Positions 1-7,500 of a DNA stretch of 9,659 nt are shown here, one piece after another. Position 1 is the first letter of the stretch; the number at the start of each line of letters is the position of its first letter. The stretch is taken from the NCBI GenBank assembly GCA_002438845.1, contig DJRG01000093.1, positions 1,268-10,926 of the forward strand, given 5' to 3'. Made by a program: the position numbers and the translations under genes. The stretch comes from Bacteroidales bacterium UBA6366. Its GTDB lineage: Bacteria; Bacteroidota; Bacteroidia; Bacteroidales; UBA932. Below the pieces are notes generated by a model that did no database searches, had not been told where the DNA came from, and saw nothing but the letters and a program-made list of their open reading frames with translations.

Positions 1-74
1 CTGCCGCCTACCAAACCGACACCGATCTTGGCGCTCTTGCCAAGAAAGGATCTTCTGTCCATTTTGTTGCTCAT
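1..74 (-). CDS. N-terminus of a Tat-exported protein (partial)
   Basis: Only about 24 residues are inside the window; the gene continues beyond the left edge. Reading from the ATG at 74 gives MSNKMDRRSFLGKSAK followed by a short hydrophobic, glycine-rich stretch. The RRSFLG core is a twin-arginine translocation signal, so the product is probably folded, often cofactor-bearing, before export to the periplasm. A second in-frame ATG at 62 (residue 5) would also keep the signal. It lies 66 bp after the stop of the tetraheme cytochrome/SUMF1 gene on the same strand, so co-transcription is likely and it may be the redox partner of that cytochrome. Tat signals of this look are common in Bacteroidetes on Gfo/Idh/MocA-type, flavin-dependent and molybdopterin oxidoreductases, but nothing visible here decides the family. 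Confidence 0.7.
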   Translation of the reverse strand, partial: MSNKMDRRSFLGKSAKIGVGLVGG

Positions 75-140
75 TTTATTAATAGTCTTTATGTTACTAA
101 ATTCAATAATCTAAAAAAAGCTTGCTTCAAGTCCTTCAGG

Positions 141-1670
141 TTATAATATCCCTTCAGGCACATCGCACACCACTCTGAAACCGATTCCCTTAATGTCGGA
201 ATACCACCAGATGCTCTTCGGATTCTGCGGGTCGGTGCGGAGCCAGTCATCATTCCGGGTGTGATTCCTCGCGGCGCAGCGGACCAGCGATGCGTCATCC
301 GAATATGCCCCACCGCGTATCACGAACTCATCACCGCTCTGCGGTCCCTTCGGATCCAAAGCGCCGTCAGCGATCTTTGAATATGCGTCCGCGGCGTACC
401 GGTCAGAGCAATACTCCATCACATTGCCCAACATATTCTTAAGCCCGAACGGGTTTGCCTTCACCTCTGAAGGTTCCTGAGTCTTGCCGAAGCTGTCCTC
501 TGAATATACCACATAGCTTGCGATCGAGGTGGTGTCCGCCCCGAAAAGCTTGTTCCAGAATGTTTCCTTTGAATATTTTTTCGGGCTACCCTCGAAGAAG
601 TACGGGGTCTGGGTGCCGCCACGTGCGGCATATTCCCATTCCGCCTCGGTCGGGAGACGGTAGTTGCGCCCCGTTTTGAGGGAAAGCCACTGGCAGAAGG
701 TCTCCGCCGCGTAGTGCGTCATCGTGATGGCCGGTCTTTCGCCCATTCCCCAGCCCTGATCAGGAAATCCGAACGGTGGGGTCGGACCGCTGACGGCATC
801 GACATCCGGACGGCTGTTGTTGGCGTAGATCTTCTCCGGCGGGGTTCTGCCCTCGGACATCGTCTCGTTGTAGAACGCCCAGAACTGATGCCATGTCACC
901 TCGACCTCGCCCATGAAGAACGGAGAGATCCGAACCTTTTTCTGTGGCCCCTCGTCCGCAGAGCGGAACGGCTCGCCTTCCGGACTGCCGATCGTGAACT
1001 CGCCTCCGGGAATGGCTATCATCTTTATCGCGGCTGTCGTGCCAGGCACTGTCTCAGTAAAGTTAGCGAAGGACTTCACCACAGCCGCACTGTCATATTT
1101 CTCACCGCCACTCGTGTCCATCACCTTGCCCTCCAGTCTCTTGTGCTCGTAGCCAGGCATGTCATGGCCAGTGTTCAGATGGCAGCTGATGCACTGGAGA
1201 TCCAATTTCTTGGCGTTCTCGTCGTAGTAGAGATGGGCGGTGATGCCATCGTCTGAGATTCCGGTCGGATAAAGGTTGACGTGACACTTCTCGCAAGACT
1301 CATTATAGACGATCTTTGTTCCGTACTCAAGGGTTCTCCTTGAACTCCAGTCGATCTCGTCCTTGTCTTTTGTCATCTTTGTCCACAAGTCCTTGGCTCC
1401 CATCCTGGCCTTGACCATGTAGTAACGCAGGAAGCCGTTCTCCTTGGGTGGAAGATGGCACGCTACGCAATCGGTGACCACTCCGCTTTCGCTGTTGTGG
1501 TGCTCGGATTTCTTCCAGTCAGCATCCGCCTGCTCATGGTAGTGGCAACTCATGCAGTACTCGTTGGTCGAAGTGCGGCTCATCGCTCCTCCTAACGCCA
1601 ACATGGCGCAAACACCCACAGCCAGCCCCCCAAGGCCAGCGAATATGATCACTTTTTTTCCGCCTCCCAT
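141..1670 (-). CDS. NapC/NrfH-type tetraheme cytochrome c fused to a SUMF1 (FGE-like) domain
   Basis: 509 residues from the chosen start. Residues 1-8 are short and basic, and 7-30 form one membrane anchor. Four c-type heme sites follow: CMSCH 39-43, CVACH 68-72, CEKCH 126-130 and CISCH 160-164, with H169 in the CISCHLNTGH context typical of NapC/NrfH. This family takes electrons from menaquinol in the membrane and passes them to periplasmic reductases. K87 and D94 match in spacing the quinol-site Lys and Asp of NrfH. Position 45, two after the first CXXCH, is His where NrfH has its heme-1 Met. From about 215 to 505 runs a SUMF1/FGE-sulfatase-like domain: IPGGEFTIGSPEGEPF at the start, RLPTEAEWEYAARGG in the middle, RGGAYS 452-457 and GIGFRVVC near the end. 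The two active-site cysteines of true formylglycine-generating enzymes are not at the RGG(S/A)Y position. The frame is open to an ATG at 1754, but the ATG at 1670 is preferred: it precedes the anchor directly and a good promoter lies between the two. A Tat-protein gene follows. Confidence 0.88.
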   Translation of the reverse strand: MGGGKKVIIFAGLGGLAVGVCAMLALGGAMSRTSTNEYCMSCHYHEQADADWKKSEHHNSESGVVTDCVACHLPPKENGFLRYYMVKARMGAKDLWTKMTKDKDEIDWSSRRTLEYGTKIVYNESCEKCHVNLYPTGISDDGITAHLYYDENAKKLDLQCISCHLNTGHDMPGYEHKRLEGKVMDTSGGEKYDSAAVVKSFANFTETVPGTTAAIKMIAIPGGEFTIGSPEGEPFRSADEGPQKKVRISPFFMGEVEVTWHQFWAFYNETMSEGRTPPEKIYANNSRPDVDAVSGPTPPFGFPDQGWGMGERPAITMTHYAAETFCQWLSLKTGRNYRLPTEAEWEYAARGGTQTPYFFEGSPKKYSKETFWNKLFGADTTSIASYVVYSEDSFGKTQEPSEVKANPFGLKNMLGNVMEYCSDRYAADAYSKIADGALDPKGPQSGDEFVIRGGAYSDDASLVRCAARNHTRNDDWLRTDPQNPKSIWWYSDIKGIGFRVVCDVPEGIL

Positions 1671-1703
1671 AGTCGTTCCGAAACCTATTAAAAACAAATC
1701 CCG

Positions 1704-1734
1704 TAAATTTACGCAAAACCTTTCAGACTTCAAA
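1704..1734 (-). promoter_or_regulatory. Predicted Bacteroidetes-type promoter for the cytochrome-SUMF1 gene
   Basis: On the minus strand TTTG (1734-1731) is followed after exactly 19 bp by TAAATTTA (1711-1704). This fits the Bacteroides -33 TTTG / -7 TAnnTTTG pattern except at the last base. Transcription would start near 1697, leaving a leader of roughly 27 nt before the ATG at 1670. The -7 box is the centre of a perfect 12-bp palindrome, CGTAAATTTACG (1702-1713), which could also be an operator. This site is the main argument for the shorter start of the gene. Confidence 0.5.
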
Positions 1735-1744
1735 TTTTTTCGAT

Positions 1745-1766
1745 TTGGGTTCATATTGGGTTCATA
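1745..1766. repeat. 11-bp tandem direct repeat upstream of the cytochrome promoter
   Basis: TTGGGTTCATA occurs twice head to tail (1745-1755 and 1756-1766), followed by a further TT. The unit is about one helical turn and the pair ends 11 bp upstream of the predicted -33 box at 1731-1734. That is a position where an activator could bind, though chance duplication is possible. The second ATG candidate of the cytochrome frame (1754) falls within it. Confidence 0.6.
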
Positions 1767-1779
1767 TTACCGATTGACT

Positions 1780-2240
1780 CGAAGTATGAATATCCCGGCG
1801 AAGCTCGTGCCCAGACTACGGGACTGAAACGAGGGGCTGTGTTTTGTGCGGCGGGCAGTAATTCGAAAGGGCTTGAAAATCAATGGGTGGGGCATCACCC
1901 GTTCATTAGCAACGAGTTACAAATCTTTGCCGGGGCGATCGGGAGGGTAGCGTTTCATAACTCGCTAAGTGTATGAAAATTACCAAACACGGGGATGTTG
2001 GTATCGGGGCGCAAGAACTGTAAGCATCCGAACCGATGTCTTTCAAACCACGGACACGTAGATGTGCTTCTGACAGCTGTCAGAGGCAGGTCGTTGTGGC
2101 TGACCCCCTTGTTGGGGAATAGGGTCAGACACACGAATCGGCCTCTCAACCCACCTCAAGGCATCCACCCGTGCCAGTGAGTTGCAAACAGCCGGGCTCA
2201 GGAGGCTCAGCGGCCGGTGAACAAGAATGTGATTTGATTT
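1780..2240 (-). ncRNA. Candidate structured RNA, family not recognised
   Basis: No convincing protein gene covers this GC-richer stretch; the short frames at 1955-2180 have unlikely compositions on both strands. Strong local pairings are visible. (a) 2082-2146: AGAGGC/GCCTCT, TCGT/ACGA, GTG/CAC and CTGACCC/GGGTCAG stack into one long stem with an inner CCC/GGGG helix. (b) 1902-1977: TTCATTAG and CGAGTTA pair with TAACTCGCTAA and TGAA, with small bulges. (c) 1981-2003: TACCAAACA pairs with TGTTGGTA (one bulged A) around CGGGGA. (d) 1885-1900: GGGTG/CACCC. A 16-bp palindrome lies at 2069-2084. The strand is uncertain, since most helices fit either. Minus is preferred because a promoter candidate sits at 2246-2276. 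Ends are approximate and no clear terminator was found near 1780, so it could also be a long leader of the cytochrome gene or part of a mobile element. Hallmarks of RNase P RNA, tmRNA and SRP RNA were looked for and not seen. Confidence 0.35.
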
Positions 2241-2366
2241 TCCGGCAAAGTTATATCACACTAGCATCTACTCTAACAGCCGTGCTTTGTCGGATACTTA
2301 CACTGAATCCATTTCGTGTCAGTTGCATTACAACTTTGTCAATACGTACTTCTTCGGATGCTTACA
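2019..2366. repeat. 14-bp inverted repeat pair bounding 348 bp
   Basis: TGTAAGCATCCGAA (2019-2032) and its exact reverse complement TTCGGATGCTTACA (2353-2366) bound a 348-bp segment. A third, one-mismatch copy, TCGGATACTTACA, lies at 2290-2302, 64 bp from the right copy and in the same direction. A perfect 14-bp match in so short a region is unlikely by chance. The TG...CA ends would suit the terminal repeats of a small non-autonomous element, but no target-site duplication is seen (GAAC on the left, TGCC on the right) and there is no transposase gene. Alternatively the copies pair within a transcript, or are protein-binding sites. Confidence 0.5.
2246..2276 (-). promoter_or_regulatory. Predicted promoter reading leftward into the structured region
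   Basis: On the minus strand TAACTTTG (2253-2246) matches the Bacteroidetes -7 consensus TAnnTTTG fully. Exactly 19 bp upstream lies TTAG (2276-2273), a weaker -33 box. Transcription would begin near 2240, just before the GC-rich structured stretch. It could drive an RNA of its own or a long leader for the cytochrome gene. Confidence 0.4.
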
Positions 2367-2382
2367 TGCCACGTGGTAATTA

Positions 2383-2431
2383 GTTGAACAAACAGAGAGG
2401 GTGGCCAAAAAGAAATTTCAGCCACCCTCTC
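2383..2431 (-). terminator. Intrinsic terminator of the TonB receptor/lipoprotein operon
   Basis: A perfect 11-bp stem, GAGAGGGTGGC (2395-2405) with GCCACCCTCTC (2421-2431), closes a 15-nt loop. On the minus strand it is followed by the T-rich TGTTTGTTC. It begins 18 nt after the stop of the lipoprotein gene, the expected place for the end of the operon. Confidence 0.8.
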
Positions 2432-2449
2432 CGCTATATTCAAAAAAGA

Positions 2450-4486
2450 TTACTCTTTAAAAGCTTTAATGCCGAAGAGTACCGCACGGGTGTTGTTTCC
2501 AGCACTGGCGGCTGTGGTAATCTTTATATCAAGATCTTCTGCCAAGGCAGTAGGGACCGTGAAAGTGTAGTAGTCTGCATCCGTTACTGTAATCGTATAA
2601 GGGCCATTACCTGCCACTCCATCATTAGCCTTGATAGCTTGTGTGCCAAAGGTCGTTCCCAACCCAGAGAACTCCAGTGTCGTAGCAGCGCCTTTCCATG
2701 CGATTGCATAGAATGAGACCCTCTTGGAACCGGCAGGAACAGTGATTGTAATATCTCCGACCCTACCCTTAGAGGCACCGAACCTCAAAGCCTTAACGTT
2801 TTCCTTACCGTTAATGGTAGCTACAAAAGTATCATAGGCATTGGAGCCAAGAGTATACTTCAGATCAATTGAATATGGATCTTCGCCTGGTTGAGGATCC
2901 TCAGGTTCTACAGAGCCTGACTTGTGAGAGACATAGAAGCAGCCGTCAGCCTCGATGAGACCGTTGAAGCTTGTCTTATAGCATACAATGGTAAGCTCGT
3001 CGCCTTCTTTGATGTTCAGGGTTCCAAACTGTTTCTTGGCTCCTCCCCAACCGGTTCTAACACCATACACATAGACTTCGGTGGTGCCATCTGTCAAGGC
3101 AAAGTTACCATAATCTTTGAGGTCAAACTTAGTGTTAGCCTCGGTGCTCTTGGCAACCTTTCCGGAGATTCTATAGTAAGCGGTCTTGTCATCCTTAAGA
3201 GCTCTGAAATCAGCAAGTGAAATGTCCTGAACCTTGATATGGTTCTCAATAGTCACATTCTTAAGTTGAGCCGTTCCATTGAAAGAAGTCTTAGGGCCGA
3301 CAACGGTGACAATGTCACCTTCTTTGATGCCCATGTTCTTCCACTGCTTGGTCTGTCCCTTGCTGTCAAGAACACCATAGACGTAGATCTCACCAGTAGC
3401 ATCCTTGATGTAGATGTTGCCGTACTCACTGCCTTTATCATTAGTGATGTAACCGGTAGTCCTGTACTGTGTCGCGCCATCCTCCGCCGCAAGAAGTTTG
3501 TCGATGGTTGTCTCGATGATCGCACCTTTCTGCTCCAGGCTTGTCTGAGCCGTGTTAGTCTTGCCTCCTGAAACGGTGTTGAATGTGAGATCTGCGGTTC
3601 TGTCACCATAAGCGTTAGCCGCAACACTGAATGAAACGATACTGTTGTTACCGGAAGTCTCGATCGCATTCACGGAAATCCAAGATTTGGCAGCATCAGG
3701 AACAACAACTGAAAGACCGCTCCCTTTTACCGTAAGATGGGCTTTAACATCGGCCCCCTCAAGAGGAATTGGCTCTGAATATAATTTAAATTCTTCGCTG
3801 CCCGCAATCTTAACAGTCACCGAATCCACCTTGATAAGTGATTTCACAAGGCTGATAAAAACACCTCCTTGCGCCATCTGTGGAGAGCCTTTGTACTCAC
3901 CTCTCTGTCCTTCTACAGTAAGGAAGTCACCGACTTCCATGCCAAGTTCCTCAATTTTCTTTCCTGATGAAGGGCCAAAACGGTAAAGGTAAACGGAGTT
4001 ACCCTCCTCATCAGAAATTGTAAGCGTGGCATTCTTGTAAGACGCGGAGATTTCCTCAATACTTGTGATGGTTCCAGCGATTCTATATGTTGTAGGACCA
4101 ACTTCCGCTTCAAGGAATTTTTTCAAAGAAGTTAAGGGGAGATCCACCTTCTCCGTCATCTGGAGAACATTAATCACCTGAGAGTCATTTTTGCAATTAA
4201 GCTGAAGCTCGGCGGATTGAGTGGCTGTCGCGGGCTTGGCCTTAAAGGTCACCTCTGTCTCTCCATCAAAACCCGAATCAGGAGTAACCTCCAGCCACTC
4301 TGGAATGTTCTCAAGAGACCACGCATACCTAGCGCGAACGGTTATCGTCTGAGAGCCTCCTTCAGCGGGGATAGCCACGTATGATGAAGACACTCGTATC
4401 TCATCAAGATACTCCTGCTCTGATTCACAGCCGATGGCTAATGTCATCGTAGCCAAAAGAGCGGCTATAATTTTCTTAATTTTCAT
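2450..4486 (-). CDS. Surface lipoprotein with BACON-like and OB-fold-like domains
   Basis: 678 residues. The N-terminus is a lipoprotein signal with lipobox LAIG|C (lipidated C20). The acidic CESEQE after it resembles the Bacteroidetes signal for export to the cell surface. Domains in order: a BACON-like immunoglobulin fold about 30-112 (RVSSSYVAIPAEGGSQTITV, then IPEWLEVTPDSG); an OB-fold-like domain about 115-213; a second BACON-like region about 232-320; two more OB-fold-like domains about 324-416 and 421-520, clearly repeats of each other (YVYGV...IKEGD...KTSFNG in both); an acidic Pro-rich linker about 522-537; and a C-terminal beta-rich domain about 538-678. BACON domains are usually spacers or ligand-binding modules in Bacteroidetes surface proteins. 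OB folds bind nucleic acids, oligosaccharides or peptides. No catalytic motif is recognised. It starts 17 bp after the TonB receptor gene and ends at a terminator, so it is probably the receptor's surface partner in place of a SusD. The ligand is unknown. Confidence 0.8.
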   Translation of the reverse strand: MKIKKIIAALLATMTLAIGCESEQEYLDEIRVSSSYVAIPAEGGSQTITVRARYAWSLENIPEWLEVTPDSGFDGETEVTFKAKPATATQSAELQLNCKNDSQVINVLQMTEKVDLPLTSLKKFLEAEVGPTTYRIAGTITSIEEISASYKNATLTISDEEGNSVYLYRFGPSSGKKIEELGMEVGDFLTVEGQRGEYKGSPQMAQGGVFISLVKSLIKVDSVTVKIAGSEEFKLYSEPIPLEGADVKAHLTVKGSGLSVVVPDAAKSWISVNAIETSGNNSIVSFSVAANAYGDRTADLTFNTVSGGKTNTAQTSLEQKGAIIETTIDKLLAAEDGATQYRTTGYITNDKGSEYGNIYIKDATGEIYVYGVLDSKGQTKQWKNMGIKEGDIVTVVGPKTSFNGTAQLKNVTIENHIKVQDISLADFRALKDDKTAYYRISGKVAKSTEANTKFDLKDYGNFALTDGTTEVYVYGVRTGWGGAKKQFGTLNIKEGDELTIVCYKTSFNGLIEADGCFYVSHKSGSVEPEDPQPGEDPYSIDLKYTLGSNAYDTFVATINGKENVKALRFGASKGRVGDITITVPAGSKRVSFYAIAWKGAATTLEFSGLGTTFGTQAIKANDGVAGNGPYTITVTDADYYTFTVPTALAEDLDIKITTAASAGNNTRAVLFGIKAFKE

Positions 4487-4503
4487 ATAATCTTGACAAT
4501 AAA

Positions 4504-7500
4504 TTAATTAAACATATACTTAATACCTATTGATGCATACCAGCACTGTTTAGCATCCTGATAGTAAGTGTAGATTTGAGTGTCTTTATTGACTGCCTCA
4601 GGGGTTGCAAACGTAGGATAGCCTTCCTTATCAACACCCTTATACTCAAGGATTCTTCCGCTATCAAGAGCTGGATTCAAATGCTTGATCACGCCCCACG
4701 ACGAATTGAAGAGATTCAAAATGTTCTTCACATCAAGGCTGAGTTGAAGAGTGTTGGTTGACTTGCCGATGTTCAGTTTGAAGTCATGCTTGTAGCTGAA
4801 ATCCAGACGGTGAACCCATGGGTTATACACACTGTAGCCTTCCGTGTATTTTCCCTGATGTTTGCTAAGATACTTATCCTTATGGACGAAATCCATGAAA
4901 CGGTCACGGTCATTCTCGGTGACAAAGCGGAATTCGTTATTCTGAACCTGCTCGTCAGTAGGAATATAAACGGCATCATAATTCTTACCGTCACCATTCA
5001 TGTCATTTACCATCATGTAAGAATCCTTGTAACCACCTCTCCAAGCCTCATAAATGAAACTGTAGTGGTTTCCAGATTTGTCGCTATGAGTAAGAGAGGC
5101 CACTACACGGTCTGGAGTAACGTACTGAGAATTATGGAGTCCAGGATCATTAAATCCATTGACAGAAGTGTAGTAGTCAAGGGTGGAGGCAGCGTTGGAG
5201 CCTGGCATACCGGTAATTTCCTTTGATACGGTATGGGTATAGGCCGCCATGATGTTCAGGCCCTTTACAGGGGTCATATTCATCGAAAGGCTTGCAGACC
5301 ATCCGTAACCCTGATCGGTATTCTCAAGAATGTAGGCGTTAGGCATACTTACAGTCTTGCCCTTTGAATTAACATAGGTATACTGTGCATCCTTGAAGAT
5401 AGGACGGTTATCAGCCCCGTTGAATCTTGCAAAGCCCTGATAATCCTTGAAACTTCTATCCCTCATACGCACAGCGTTGATAGTCTTGTTATAAATACCC
5501 TCGGCACTGACAGAGAACGGGAATGAAGTCGGCAAACTGTAATCAAAGGCAAGAGAGGTCTTCCAAACCTGAGGCATCTTGAACTTTGGATCAACAGCGG
5601 AGAAGTTAGACGGAACTGAGCCGGATTCTGGAGAGACAGTATCTGGATAACCGAGAGAGATCAATTTTTCACGAAGTTCTTTACGATTAAGGATCGGACC
5701 GGCAAACTCGTTGAGCGGGCCACCTTTCGATTCGCTGATTACAGCCTGATACTGTACAAGGCCGGCATTTGTAGGCATGTTGGTGAAGAACACAAGCGGC
5801 AACCTTCCTGAGAAGAAACCTGTACCACCACGAACCTTAAGAGAGTTGTTTCCAAAAACGTTCCAGGAGAAACCTACACGTGGAGAGACAATAAGGCTGG
5901 AATTAGGCCATTTACCTGTATCGAAATGTGTTCCACCATAGTCAAGTTCTTTCATGGCAGCGTTGGTAATCAAGTCCGCGTTATTGAAAAACAATCCATC
6001 TATACGCAAACCATAAGTCAGTTTGAAATTGTCTGTAACAGACCAGTCGTCCTGAGCATAAGCACCCAACTTGTTGAATCTGACACGAGCCGCAGGTGCT
6101 TCCTCGCCGTCATAGCCATAGGTAAGGGCGACAATTTCAGGAGTTCTTTCATTGAGGAAATCGTCCAGGCTCTTATAACGGTAATAGCCAGTACCGTTTC
6201 TCATATAGATGTTGTCCGCCATCTGGTACTCATAACTTGCACCAACGGTGAATTTATGATCTCCAAAATAACCGGTAAGGTCATCTTTTATATTGATGAC
6301 GTTGTTGTGGACACCATTATTCCATGTGAAAAGTTCGTAACCCAGAGAGATATAAGGGTCAACCTTAGAGCCATCATCTTTTCTGATGTCGATGAACGGG
6401 AAGTCCGCCGAATTGGTTCCACGTACATCATCAAGTTTAGAATATGTGGCAAGGAACTGATTCGAGAATTTGTCGCTCAAACGGCTGTTAAGGTCAACGG
6501 ACCAAGTGTTCACCAAATTGTCCTGAGAATACATGGAATTCGCATAACTCATGGAATATTTGGACATTCTTGCATCCGTCGCCTTCGTTCCACCATCCAT
6601 AGAGTTCCTGTTCGGAGCTGTCCACTGTTTATTCAGCGTATAATTGTAACGAACAGCAAGATGATGCATATCATTAATGTTCCAATCAATGCGAGCAAGG
6701 AACTTAGTGTTGCTGATGTCAGCAGGGAAATTCGTATAAGACCCCGTGTCATATCCGTATTTTTCCTTCACGAAATTTGATACGGTCTCAAGATCCTCTT
6801 CTGTGGTACGTGAAATATAATTGTCAGCATCCATCTTACCATCCTTTGACGCTCTCCAATTGCTAGCCACAGAAGGAGTCTTGACATATTCAAAGTTGGT
6901 GAAGAAGAACAGTTTGTTTTTGATGATCGGACCACCAAGGGTCATACCATAAATTGTATTACGATCTTTGTCTCTCGCACTGGCAACCGTCGCACCGTTG
7001 ACAACGTCACCACGCATATTCTCATTCTTGTGATAAACGTATGCTGATCCTTTGAATGTGTTGGTACCGGACTTGGTGATGGCGTTCACACCACCGCCGA
7101 TGAAGTTGGTCTGACGCACATCATAAGGTGAGATCACTACCTGAAGTTCCTCTATGGCATCCAAAGAAATAGGATTGTCACCTCCTGGAAGTTTACTATT
7201 CAGGCCGAAGTTATTGTTGAAGTTCGCACCGTCAACAGTAAAGTTGGCCGTACGTCCGTCGGCTCCGGCGAAGGTCATTCCGTTTCCACCGTAAGGGGAA
7301 AGTCTGGTAACGTCGGTGATGCTTCTGTCCACTGTCGGGATAGCGGTGATCTGGGCGTTGTTGATGTTTGTCGCTGCACCGGTCTTCTCTACTGAGAACT
7401 TGGAGTTCGCGGAGGAGACAACAACTGCCTCGGAAAGCATCTGGGTGTCATCCTTAAGCCAAGCGTTAAGGCTGTAAGACTCGGCGAGCTGGAGGGTGAC

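Noticed and set aside
113..132. Weak hairpin CTTG-AAG-CAAG followed by T7 on the minus strand, between the cytochrome and Tat genes
   Set aside because: The stem is only 4 bp, too weak for a confident terminator; at most it gives partial attenuation, and the two genes still look like one operon.
1671..1754. Extending the cytochrome gene to the ATG at 1754 (28 extra residues)
   Set aside because: The added residues put a polar, basic stretch ahead of the anchor, and a good promoter (1704-1734) lies inside. The ATG at 1670 directly precedes the membrane segment.
1955..2180. Small open frames on both strands (about 61-64 codons)
   Set aside because: They overlap each other on opposite strands, have no recognisable domain or start context, and lie over strong stem-loops better explained as RNA structure.
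1780..2240. RNase P RNA, tmRNA, SRP RNA or group II intron domain V
   Set aside because: The hallmark strings (GAGGAAAGTCC-type P4, a tRNA-like end of tmRNA, the SRP tetraloop helix, an AGC-type domain V hairpin) were looked for on both strands and not found.
2450..4486. Calling the lipoprotein a SusD homologue
   Set aside because: It is beta-rich with BACON-like and OB-like domains and lacks the alpha-helical TPR scaffold of SusD.
5926..6780. 284-codon open frame antisense to the TonB receptor
   Set aside because: It lies wholly inside the well-supported receptor gene, and its sequence shows no domain, consistent with a shadow of the coding frame.
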